NCBI GenBank assembly: GCA_030431825.1 | Contig: JAUIIJ010000014.1 | Span: 1-64,000 of the forward strand | DNA: 64,000 nt | Reading direction: 5' to 3' | From: Alphaproteobacteria bacterium | Lineage (GTDB): Bacteria; Pseudomonadota; Alphaproteobacteria; Rhodobacterales; Rhodobacteraceae | Shown: in pieces, positions 23,524 through 31,814 of the stretch | How positions within the stretch are numbered: position 1 is the first letter of the stretch | How the letters are laid out: each line of letters opens with the position of its first letter | Position numbers and translations under genes: made by a program | The notes under the pieces: generated by a model | Database searches by the model: none | Seen by the model: the letters and a program-made list of their open reading frames with translations, nothing else | What the model was told of the DNA's origin: nothing

Positions 23524-24530
23524 GCCATTTTGACAGGCTGACGAGGGAACCGGAAAAGCACCACGTTTTTCAGGCGCTCCGGGTTATCGAAGCAACCTTT
23601 GAAGAGGCGCCCCGGCTGGGCGAGAGCCGTCGCCCCCGCGAAGACAAGGTGCGTTTGGGACAAGAGGCGGAAATGGCGTTTCCGCCATCGACGATTGCGG
23701 CGTTCAAACTGGGCGTCGGTGGTCGTCCGGCGCGGCTGACCAACCGGTTCTTTGGTCTCTTCGGACCCAATGGGCCGTTGCCCCTGCACATGACGCAATA
23801 TGTGCGCGACCGGTTCAGAAATCACCGCGACAGCACGTTCGTGGCCTTTGCCGACATGCTGACCCATCGCATGATGAGCCTGCTGTATCGCGCCTGGACC
23901 ACCGGCCAGCCTGCCCCGAGCTTTGATCGTGCGGACGACCCGATGGCACGCAAGGTGGCGGCCTTGTCAGGGTATCACGGTCCGGCATTGCGCGACCGTG
24001 ACGCGATGCCGGACCTGGCAAAGCTGCATTTTTCCGGGCATCTGTCACAAGCGTCGCGCAACCCCGAAGGGCTGGTCTCGATCCTCTCCGCATTTTTTGA
24101 GGCGCCGGTCCGGTTGCAGCAATTCGTCGGCAGCTGGCTCGATCTCGAACCCGGCGATCAGTGGCAGCTCGGCCAACGCGCCGCATTGGGCCGCAACACC
24201 AGCATCGGCCAGCGGGTGTGGACACGCGGGGCCAAGTTCAGGCTGTGCATCGGCCCGCTTTCGCTGTCCGAGTATCACCGCCTGCTGCCGGGAGGAGACT
24301 CGCTGGCGCGGTTGCAATCCATCGTGCGCAACTATGCGGGCGACAGCCTGGACTGGGACGTGAACCTTGTTCTGGCAGGAGACGAGGTGCCCCGCGCCAG
24401 CCTTGGAGGGGACACGCGGCTTGGACATACCAGCTGGCTCCGCGCGCGCCCCGACCCGGACGATCCGTGCCCGGACGCCACGGATCTGTTCCTCTACCCG
24501 GATGTTGCCACCGCAGGGGCGGGGCCGTGA
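23487..24530 (+). CDS. tssG: T6SS baseplate protein TssG (ImpH/VasB)
   Basis: This 347-residue protein shows FFGLFGPNGPLPLHMTQYVRDR, FADMLTHRMMSLLYRAW and the C-terminal block LGRNTSIGQRVW and KFRLCIGPLSLSEY, all diagnostic for TssG. The ATG at 23487 is inside tssF, so the two are translationally coupled, as expected for proteins made in a fixed 2:1 ratio. Confidence 0.96.
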   Translation: MATGNRTGPDDLSHFDRLTREPEKHHVFQALRVIEATFEEAPRLGESRRPREDKVRLGQEAEMAFPPSTIAAFKLGVGGRPARLTNRFFGLFGPNGPLPLHMTQYVRDRFRNHRDSTFVAFADMLTHRMMSLLYRAWTTGQPAPSFDRADDPMARKVAALSGYHGPALRDRDAMPDLAKLHFSGHLSQASRNPEGLVSILSAFFEAPVRLQQFVGSWLDLEPGDQWQLGQRAALGRNTSIGQRVWTRGAKFRLCIGPLSLSEYHRLLPGGDSLARLQSIVRNYAGDSLDWDVNLVLAGDEVPRASLGGDTRLGHTSWLRARPDPDDPCPDATDLFLYPDVATAGAGP

Positions 24531-24558
24531 TGCGAATATTGACCAGGAAGGACACCAG

Positions 24559-27261
24559 ATGACCGAGATCAGCCGCGTAGCGCTCTTTGGCAAGCTCAAC
24601 AAGCTCGGCTACCAGGCCGTCGAGGGGGCCACGGTGTTCTGCAAGATGCGGGGCAATCCCTATGTCGAGGTCGTGCACTGGATGCATCAGATCCTGAACG
24701 CGCAGGACAGTGACCTGCATCGGATCATTGCTCACTACGATCTGGACACCGGCAGGATCTCCGGCGAATTGACCCGTGCGCTTGACGCCCTTCCACGCGG
24801 GGCGAGTGCGATCTCGGATCTGTCCGATCACCTGATGGACGCGATGGAACGCGGCTGGCTTTGGGGGTCGCTTCTGTTCAGTTCCAATCAGGTCCGCACA
24901 GGCCATCTTTTGCTCGGGATGCTCAAGACGCCCGCCTTGCGCAACATCCTGAAGTCGATGTCTTCCGAACTCGGCAGTATCGGCGCCGACGATCTGGCCG
25001 ACAACTTTGCCGCGGCAACCGATGGATCGCCGGAAGAGGCCATGCGCCCGAAGGACGGCAGCCAGACCGGCGGTGGCGCGGAACCGGGCGAAGCCAGCGG
25101 CGCGCGGCAGGCCCAGTTGGGCGGTACCGACGCGCTCGACCAGTTCTGTACCGACCTGACCGAACAGGCCCGCAACGGCGAGATCGACCCGATTGTCGGC
25201 CGTGACGAAGAGATCCGGCAGATCGTCGATGTGCTGATGCGCCGGCGTCAGAACAACCCGATCCTGACCGGTGAGGCGGGTGTCGGCAAAACCGCGGTGG
25301 TCGAAGGCTTTGCGCTGCGGATCGCGCGCGGCGATGTGCCGCCGGCGTTGCAGAACGTGCGCTTGCTCGTTCTGGACGTGGGGCTGTTGCAGGCCGGCGC
25401 CAGCATGAAGGGCGAGTTCGAGAACCGCCTGCGACAGGTGATTGACGAGGTTCAGGCCAGCCCGACGCCCATTGTGATGTTCGTGGATGAAACCCATACG
25501 CTGGTAGGTGCGGGCGGGGCCGCAGGCACCGGCGATGCGGCGAACCTGCTGAAACCGGCGCTGGCACGGGGCACCCTGCGGACCATCGGCGCGACCACCT
25601 GGGCCGAATACAAGAAATATATCGAAAAAGACCCCGCGCTGACCCGCCGCTTCCAGGTTGTGCAGGTCGACGAGCCCGGTATCGACAAGGCGATCCTGAT
25701 GATGCGCGGCATCGCTTCGATGCTGGAAAAGCACCACAAGGTGCAGGTTCTAGATCAGGGGATCGAGGCTGCGGTGACCCTTTCGGCGCGCTATATCCCG
25801 GCGCGGCAACTGCCTGACAAATCGGTCAGCCTGCTCGATACGGCCTGCGCCCGCGTCGCGGTCAGCCAGCACGCGGTGCCGGCGGAGGTAGATGACAGCC
25901 GCCGCCGGATCGAGGCGCTGGCAACCGAGCTCGAGATCATAGATCGCGACGAGACGGCGGGATATGACGTCGCAGAACGCCGCGATGCCGTTTCGGAGGC
26001 CAGGGCGACGGAAGAAGCCCGGTTGGCCGGTCTGACCGAACGGTGGGAGCGGGAGAAGGCGGTGGTTGAAACCATCCTCGATCTGCGGGCGCGGCTGCGC
26101 GAGGGCGGCACGCCGGTCGAGGCCGAACCCGGCAGCGAGGACGCCGAGGCCAGCCCGTTGAGCGACGCGGAACGCGCAGACCTGTTGTCGGAATTGAAGG
26201 CCAGGAATGCCGAACTGACCGAGGTGCAGGGGGAAAACCCGCTGATCCTGCCGATTGTCGATCACCAGGCGGTGGCCAGCGTCGTCGGCGACTGGACGGG
26301 TATCCCCGTGGGGCGCATGGTCAAGGATGAAATCGAGACGATCCTGAACCTCGAGGACCATCTGGCGAAACGTGTGATAGGCCAGGATCACGCGATGCGG
26401 ATGATCGCCAAGCGCATCCAGACCAGCCGTGCCGGACTCGACAATCCGTCCAAGCCGATCGGGGTCTTCCTGCTCGCCGGGACATCCGGCGTGGGCAAGA
26501 CCGAAACCGCGCTGGCGCTGGCCGAGGTTCTCTATGGCGGTGAACAGAACGTCATAACCATCAACATGAGCGAGTATCAGGAGGCGCATACCGTCAGCAG
26601 CCTCAAGGGCGCGCCTCCGGGCTATGTCGGCTATGGCGAAGGCGGGGTGCTGACCGAGGCGGTGCGGCGCAAGCCCTATTCGGTGGTCTTGCTGGACGAG
26701 GTGGAAAAGGCTCATCCCGACGTGCACGAGATATTCTTTCAGGTCTTCGACAAGGGCGTGATGGAGGATGGCGAGGGCCGCGTCATCGATTTCAAGAACA
26801 CCCTGATCCTGCTGACCAGCAACGCCGGCAGCGACCTGATCATGGATCTTTGCTCGGATCCCGATCTGATGCCCGAACCCGAAGGCATCGCCAAGGCGCT
26901 GCGAGAGCCCCTGCTGCGGATTTTCCCGGCGGCACTGCTCGGGCGTCTGGTGACGATCCCCTATTACCCGCTCAGCCTGGACATGATCGCGGCAATTACC
27001 CGCCTGCAATTGGGGCGGATCAAGCGACGCGTGGAAACGTCGCACGGGGTGCCGTTCGAATATTCGGATGCGGTTGTCGGCACCATTGTGGATCGATGCC
27101 AGGAACTGGAGAGCGGCGGACGCATGATCGATGCAATCGTCACCAACACGATGCTGCCGGAAATATCTGCGGAGTTCCTGCGCCGCATGATGCAGGGCGG
27201 GGCCGTGAGCAAGGTCGCGATAGACAGTGACGGTAAAAGTTTCTCTTACGCGTTCGAGTAG
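24559..27261 (+). CDS. tssH: T6SS sheath-recycling AAA+ ATPase TssH (ClpV)
   Basis: This 900-residue protein has a ClpV N-domain (residues 1-160), a first AAA module with Walker A GEAGVGKTA at about 238 and VDETHT as Walker B, a ClpB-type middle segment shortened to a short coiled coil (about 510-580), and a second AAA module with Walker A GTSGVGKTE at about 641 and LLDEVEKAH. It extracts contracted TssC from the sheath. AGGAAGGA lies before the ATG at 24559. The sodium-channel gene follows 30 bases after the stop. Confidence 0.97.
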   Translation: MTEISRVALFGKLNKLGYQAVEGATVFCKMRGNPYVEVVHWMHQILNAQDSDLHRIIAHYDLDTGRISGELTRALDALPRGASAISDLSDHLMDAMERGWLWGSLLFSSNQVRTGHLLLGMLKTPALRNILKSMSSELGSIGADDLADNFAAATDGSPEEAMRPKDGSQTGGGAEPGEASGARQAQLGGTDALDQFCTDLTEQARNGEIDPIVGRDEEIRQIVDVLMRRRQNNPILTGEAGVGKTAVVEGFALRIARGDVPPALQNVRLLVLDVGLLQAGASMKGEFENRLRQVIDEVQASPTPIVMFVDETHTLVGAGGAAGTGDAANLLKPALARGTLRTIGATTWAEYKKYIEKDPALTRRFQVVQVDEPGIDKAILMMRGIASMLEKHHKVQVLDQGIEAAVTLSARYIPARQLPDKSVSLLDTACARVAVSQHAVPAEVDDSRRRIEALATELEIIDRDETAGYDVAERRDAVSEARATEEARLAGLTERWEREKAVVETILDLRARLREGGTPVEAEPGSEDAEASPLSDAERADLLSELKARNAELTEVQGENPLILPIVDHQAVASVVGDWTGIPVGRMVKDEIETILNLEDHLAKRVIGQDHAMRMIAKRIQTSRAGLDNPSKPIGVFLLAGTSGVGKTETALALAEVLYGGEQNVITINMSEYQEAHTVSSLKGAPPGYVGYGEGGVLTEAVRRKPYSVVLLDEVEKAHPDVHEIFFQVFDKGVMEDGEGRVIDFKNTLILLTSNAGSDLIMDLCSDPDLMPEPEGIAKALREPLLRIFPAALLGRLVTIPYYPLSLDMIAAITRLQLGRIKRRVETSHGVPFEYSDAVVGTIVDRCQELESGGRMIDAIVTNTMLPEISAEFLRRMMQGGAVSKVAIDSDGKSFSYAFE

Positions 27262-27291
27262 GACCCGGACATAGAACAAGGAGGCCCAGAC

Positions 27292-28152
27292 GTGCAGACA
27301 AGCCCGGACACCAAGCAGACAGCAACCCTGCGGGCAAAGGCGCTGGAGTTTGTCGAGCGTGACTCCGTCAAGAACGCGATTCTTGGCGTGATCATTTTCA
27401 ACGCGATCACGTTGGGAATGTCGACGTCGGAGAGCATAAATGCGGTGATCGGCCCGACGCTCAAGGTCGTCGACAAGATGGTTCTGATGCTCTTTGTCGC
27501 GGAACTTGCGCTCAAGTTCTTTGCCTACGGCATCCGGGGCTTCTTTTCCAACCCCTGGAACGTGTTCGATTTCATTGTCGTCGGGCTGGGCCTGCTGCCG
27601 GACAAGGGCGGGTTGTCGGCGTTGCGCGGGTTGCGGGTGATCCGCGCCTTGCGCCTGTTGTCGGTCATCCCGCAGATGCGGGCGGTGGTTCAGGCCCTGC
27701 TCGATGCACTGCCGGGCATGGGGGCGGTGATCATCATGATCTCGATCGTCTTCTATGTCTTTGGTGTGATGGCCACGCTGATGTACGGGCATGATTTCAG
27801 CCAGTGGTTCGGCACGTTGGGGCGCAGCCTGTACTCTCTTTTCCAGATCATGACTCTCGAAAGCTGGTCAATGGGCATCGTGCGGCCAGTGATGGAAGTG
27901 CACCCATACGCCTGGGCGTTCTTCGTGCCGTTCATCGTCATCACCGCCTTTTCGGTCCTGAACCTGTTCATCGGTCTGCTGGTCAATACCATGCAGGCGG
28001 CGGTGGAAGAGGAGAACGAGGCCGAATTCGAAAACCTGCGCGAGCTTGTGAGGAGCGAAACCGATATCGTCGATGCGCATGTCACGGAGATGCTTGCCGA
28101 GATACGCGCCTTGCGCGCCGAAGTTGCGGAACTCAGGGGAGAGCGGAAATGA
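27292..28152 (+). CDS. Voltage-gated sodium channel (BacNav, NaChBac/NavAb type)
   Basis: This 286-residue six-helix ion channel subunit has S1 (about 27-50), S2 (62-82), S3 (88-104), and S4 at about 108-130 with Arg at every third position (LRGLRVIRALRLL). S5 is at about 143-165, the selectivity filter TLESWSM at residues 188-194 is the same as in NavAb, the pore continues GIVRPVMEVHPYAW, and S6 (about 213-238) ends in an acidic coiled coil that would assemble the tetramer. Start is GTG at 27292 after AAGGAGG. It is a complete channel by all visible features. It lies inside the T6SS operon between tssH and the TssB-TssC fusion, whose start overlaps its stop codon (ATGA). A role linked to the secretion machine is inferred from that coupling alone. 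Confidence 0.95.
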   Translation: MQTSPDTKQTATLRAKALEFVERDSVKNAILGVIIFNAITLGMSTSESINAVIGPTLKVVDKMVLMLFVAELALKFFAYGIRGFFSNPWNVFDFIVVGLGLLPDKGGLSALRGLRVIRALRLLSVIPQMRAVVQALLDALPGMGAVIIMISIVFYVFGVMATLMYGHDFSQWFGTLGRSLYSLFQIMTLESWSMGIVRPVMEVHPYAWAFFVPFIVITAFSVLNLFIGLLVNTMQAAVEEENEAEFENLRELVRSETDIVDAHVTEMLAEIRALRAEVAELRGERK

Positions 28153-31100
28153 GTGACAATTCGCAGAAATTCATCTCCCGCAACCGCGCACCTCGGGTGC
28201 AGATCGAATATGATATCGAATTGTACGGGTCGGAAAAGAAGGTCCAGCTCCCCTTTGTCATGGGAGTCATGTCGGATCTGAGCGGCAAATCCCTGTCACC
28301 GCAGCCGTCGATCGACGATCGCAGGTTCCTTGAGATCGACGCAGACAATTTCGATGAACGCATGCGCGGGATGCAACCGCGCGCGGCATTCAGCGTGCCG
28401 AATACACTGACTGGCGAGGGCAATCTGGACGTCGATCTGACATTTGAACGGATGGAGGATTTTGCCCCCGAAGCGATTGCCGCCAATGTTGCCCCCCTGC
28501 GCGAATTGCTCGAGGCGCGCACGCAGCTTTCGAACCTCTTGGCCTACATGGACGGCAAGGTCGGCGCAGCAGCGTTGATCGAAAGGATACTGGCCGACCC
28601 GGCGCTGCTGTCGGCATTGGCTGGCGCGCAGCAGGACGGGGCGGATCGCACCGCCGTGCTGGACAGTTTGCGCGCCTTTGCCAGCGATGAGCCGGCGGCG
28701 CCGGATCCTGCGGACAGCGTACTTGACGGGTTGAGAAGCAGCGCCCCGAGGCAAGAGGCACAACCGGACACCGCGTCGGACGTGCTTGCCGCGTTGGCGC
28801 AATCGGCACCGGAACCCCCGGAGCAGGACAGTGCCGGTGAGGATGTTCTTGCCGAGTTGCGGGATCGCGCATCGGTGGACACGAGTGGCGGGGATACGAC
28901 GCAGGCGGCTCTGGACGCGCTGCGCAAGGATGCTCCGCCGGATGCCGCAGCGGATCACTCGGTTGAAAATACACTTGCGAACCTTGCAAATTCTGCGCCC
29001 CGAGAGGTTGGCGAACCGGATACCGCGTCCGGGGTTCTGGACAGTCTGGCGCAGGCTGGCATGCCCGAAGACACGGCAGGCGACGATCACGCGGATACCC
29101 TTGCCGGATTGGCCGCGGCGTCGCCGGACGAAGCATCCGAACCGGACGATCTGGACACGGCGCTCGACAGTCTGGCCAACGCACCCGTGGAGCAGCCGCG
29201 CGCCGATGAAAGCGCAAGTGACACGCTGGCCGATCTGGCAGAACAGCGCCCCCCTGATCCATCGCCGACCGATGATGTCGCCCTGGCAATGGACAGTCTC
29301 GCCGGGTTTGAAGAGCCGCCGGATGAAGACGAGACCGCCGACAAGCTGGCCGCGCTGTCACCGCGTGACGCCGGAGACGAGGATCGTCCGGATGCTCTTG
29401 CGTCGGGCGACGGTGAAGAGGAGCCGGCCGATGACCTGACAGATGTGCTGGCGGGACTGGCAGTCGAGGACGATGAAGCGACGGAAGTCGCCGATCTCTC
29501 CGACGATGACGCCGGCATAGACCCGCTGGATGATATTCTGGGAATGGGTGATGCCGATGATGAACCGGCGGACGGCGTGCAGCCGGAGGCGAACGCGCTT
29601 GACGATCTGCTCGGCGACCTCGGCGAGGCCGATCCGGACGAGCCTGAGGAGCCTGCACAGTCGCCAACACCATCTGACAGCGCATCGGAGGCGGACGGAC
29701 TGGAGGATCTTCTGGCCGATCTCGGATTCTCCGAGCCTGATGAGCCGGATGCAGGGGAAGCGGACCGGTTCGACGATCTGCCGGGAGACCTCGACGCAAC
29801 CGCAAAGCTCGGCGATGCGGCCAGCGCCGCCCCGGATGACGCGCAGGCCACCGAAGAGCGTGTTCCTGATCCTGACGAAATGCCTGTGGATGGCGCGCAA
29901 AATCACCTGGACGATCTCGATGACCTGCTGGGTGATCTGGTCGATCCGGCACCGGCGGATGAGACAGAGGACACGCTCGATGATCTTCTGGGCGCGGGCG
30001 ACACACCCGATGCCGAAGTTGATGATGTCCCGAACGAGGCTCCGGCGTCGGATGCCGGGGGCGATGCAACGCTGGTGGGCGGCGCCGGATTTGCCTTTGG
30101 TGTCCTGACAGGGGATCGCCCCGAACCGGAACGGTTGAACCGGACGCGTTTTCGCATCGCCTTGATGGGCGATTTCTCCGGACGCGCGGCGCGCGGGCTG
30201 GTGGAAACCGGCGATGCGCTGGCGGCGCGCGCGCCTGTGCTGCTGGATACGGATACCGTCGAGGATGTGATCCGGAGTTTCGCAACGACGCTGGTCCTGC
30301 CGATCGGCAAGGAGGGTGCGGGGGTCGAGGTGACGCTGAATGAACTGGACGACCTGCATCCCGACGAACTCTATGAAAACGTGCCGATCCTGTCCGAATT
30401 GCGGGCACTCCGGGCGCAGCTTGCGACCGGAACGACCTCCGCGAACGCTGCCGCACGGCTCAGGGCCTGGGGCGAGGCGCATGCAACGCCGGTTGCGCCG
30501 CCAAGATCGCGCTCGGCCGGCAATGCAATGCCCGCCAATCTGAAGCTGTCGGAATTTCAGAAACTGATCGGCGATAGTGGCGCGTCATTGGCAGGCCCGT
30601 CGCCGGTCGAAGACCTGATTGCGCAGATCGTCGGCCCGCATGTCCGCAAGGTGGCCGATGCCGACACGGTCGCGATGCAGCAGGCCGTGGATGCGGCATT
30701 GAGCGCGGCCATGCGGCTGATCCTGCATCACCCGGAATTTCAGGCGGTCGAGTCGCAATGGCGCTCGCTCGACCTGATCGCGCGCAGCATCGAGACCGAT
30801 GACACGCTCGACGTGACGCTCTATGATATTTCCGCCGAAGAGATCGGTGCAGACCTTGCCGCGAGCGATGACCTCGCCCGATCCGGGCTGGTGCGATTGT
30901 TGACGGAACTGCCACTTGATCCCGAGAACGGGCGCGGCGGTTATTCCGCGATCGTCGGGCTCTACAGCTTCGAGGAAACACCACCCCATGCGGAATTGCT
31001 CGGGCGGATCGCACGCGTGGCCGCGCATGTGGACGCGCCGTTTCTCGCGGCGCTGTCGTCGGGTATCGTAGAGACCGAGAAAGCCGATCGCCACCCGCTC

Positions 31101-31760
31101 GTGGCGACAGCATGGGACGAGCTGCGGGCGATGCCCGAAGCCGGCCATCTGGGGCTTGCCGCGCCCCGCTTCCTGTTGCGTCGTCCGTATGGGGCGAAAT
31201 CCGAGCCGATCCATGCCTTCGAATTCGAGGAGTTCACGATGGCCGAGGGGCTGCGGGGGATGCTCTGGGCCAATCCGGTGGTGCTCGTCGCGATCCTGCT
31301 GGCCAGATCATACAGGAAGAACGGCGCGCATATGGAATTGGGGTCGATCATGTCGCTGGGGGATGTGCCCTATCACCTCGTCACGGACCAATATGGCGAT
31401 CAGGTTGCATTGCCCTGCACCGAACGGAACCTGACGCTGGACAAGGTGGAAAAGGTCATGGCGCGCGGGCTGATGCCGGTGGTCTCGATCAAGGGGCGGG
31501 ATGAAATCCGCCTGGCCTCGTTCCAGTCGATGGCCGGTGGCGATATCCTTGGGCCGTGGTCGGATGTGCCGCCGCCGCCGCCATCACCGCCCCGGCCAGC
31601 GCCGATACCCGAAAGCAGCTCGCAACCCGCCGCTGCTCGGGACGAGAGCGAAGACCTGGATCTGGATGACTTGCTTGCCGGGTTTGACGATACCGGGACG
31701 CCGGATGGCGATCTTGCGGATGTCGACGCCGATCTCGCCGCCCTGCTGGAGGATTTGTAG
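28149..31760 (+). CDS. Giant TssB-linker-TssC fusion sheath protein
   Basis: This 1203-residue protein has four parts. Residues 1-157 are a complete TssB, about three-quarters identical by eye to TssB at 17667. Residues 160-640 are an acidic, Pro/Ala-rich, presumably disordered linker of tandem repeats about 20 residues long; the first dozen have the form D-x(5)-L-x-x-L-(A/R), the later ones carry LDDLLGDL or close variants. Residues 660-1135 are a second TssC-like region (FRIALMGDFSGRA; ILHHPEFQAVESQWRSLDLIAR; APRFLLRRPYGAKSEP; NPVVLVAILLARSYRKNGA), resembling the ImpD/TssC40 paralogue of agrobacterial clusters. Residues 1140-1203 are a Pro-rich tail with another LDDLL motif. The ATG overlaps the stop of the sodium channel. 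Nothing suggests frame errors across the linker. The fusion would build or decorate a sheath alongside TssB/TssC; its role is unknown. Confidence 0.9.
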   Translation: MSDNSQKFISRNRAPRVQIEYDIELYGSEKKVQLPFVMGVMSDLSGKSLSPQPSIDDRRFLEIDADNFDERMRGMQPRAAFSVPNTLTGEGNLDVDLTFERMEDFAPEAIAANVAPLRELLEARTQLSNLLAYMDGKVGAAALIERILADPALLSALAGAQQDGADRTAVLDSLRAFASDEPAAPDPADSVLDGLRSSAPRQEAQPDTASDVLAALAQSAPEPPEQDSAGEDVLAELRDRASVDTSGGDTTQAALDALRKDAPPDAAADHSVENTLANLANSAPREVGEPDTASGVLDSLAQAGMPEDTAGDDHADTLAGLAAASPDEASEPDDLDTALDSLANAPVEQPRADESASDTLADLAEQRPPDPSPTDDVALAMDSLAGFEEPPDEDETADKLAALSPRDAGDEDRPDALASGDGEEEPADDLTDVLAGLAVEDDEATEVADLSDDDAGIDPLDDILGMGDADDEPADGVQPEANALDDLLGDLGEADPDEPEEPAQSPTPSDSASEADGLEDLLADLGFSEPDEPDAGEADRFDDLPGDLDATAKLGDAASAAPDDAQATEERVPDPDEMPVDGAQNHLDDLDDLLGDLVDPAPADETEDTLDDLLGAGDTPDAEVDDVPNEAPASDAGGDATLVGGAGFAFGVLTGDRPEPERLNRTRFRIALMGDFSGRAARGLVETGDALAARAPVLLDTDTVEDVIRSFATTLVLPIGKEGAGVEVTLNELDDLHPDELYENVPILSELRALRAQLATGTTSANAAARLRAWGEAHATPVAPPRSRSAGNAMPANLKLSEFQKLIGDSGASLAGPSPVEDLIAQIVGPHVRKVADADTVAMQQAVDAALSAAMRLILHHPEFQAVESQWRSLDLIARSIETDDTLDVTLYDISAEEIGADLAASDDLARSGLVRLLTELPLDPENGRGGYSAIVGLYSFEETPPHAELLGRIARVAAHVDAPFLAALSSGIVETEKADRHPLVATAWDELRAMPEAGHLGLAAPRFLLRRPYGAKSEPIHAFEFEEFTMAEGLRGMLWANPVVLVAILLARSYRKNGAHMELGSIMSLGDVPYHLVTDQYGDQVALPCTERNLTLDKVEKVMARGLMPVVSIKGRDEIRLASFQSMAGGDILGPWSDVPPPPPSPPRPAPIPESSSQPAAARDESEDLDLDDLLAGFDDTGTPDGDLADVDADLAALLEDL

Positions 31761-31814
31761 TGATGAGTTCCGTGTCCCGACCGGTTGCCCGGTGGTATTC
31801 CGAAAGGAAAGAAA

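Noticed and set aside
25750-27792. 680-codon open frame on the minus strand
   Set aside because: Antisense to tssH and the channel gene; sequence is rich in His, Arg and Gln as expected from reverse reading of GC-rich coding DNA, with no family resemblance.
27292-28152. Channel as a secreted pore-forming T6SS effector
   Set aside because: A full S1-S4 voltage sensor, canonical filter and tetramerisation coil fit a resident channel; there is no immunity-like neighbour. Not impossible, but not favoured.
28390-30456. 688-codon open frame on the minus strand
   Set aside because: Antisense shadow of the Asp/Ala-rich linker of the sheath fusion; Arg/Pro-rich with no domain. Its length is due to the repeat composition of the true gene.
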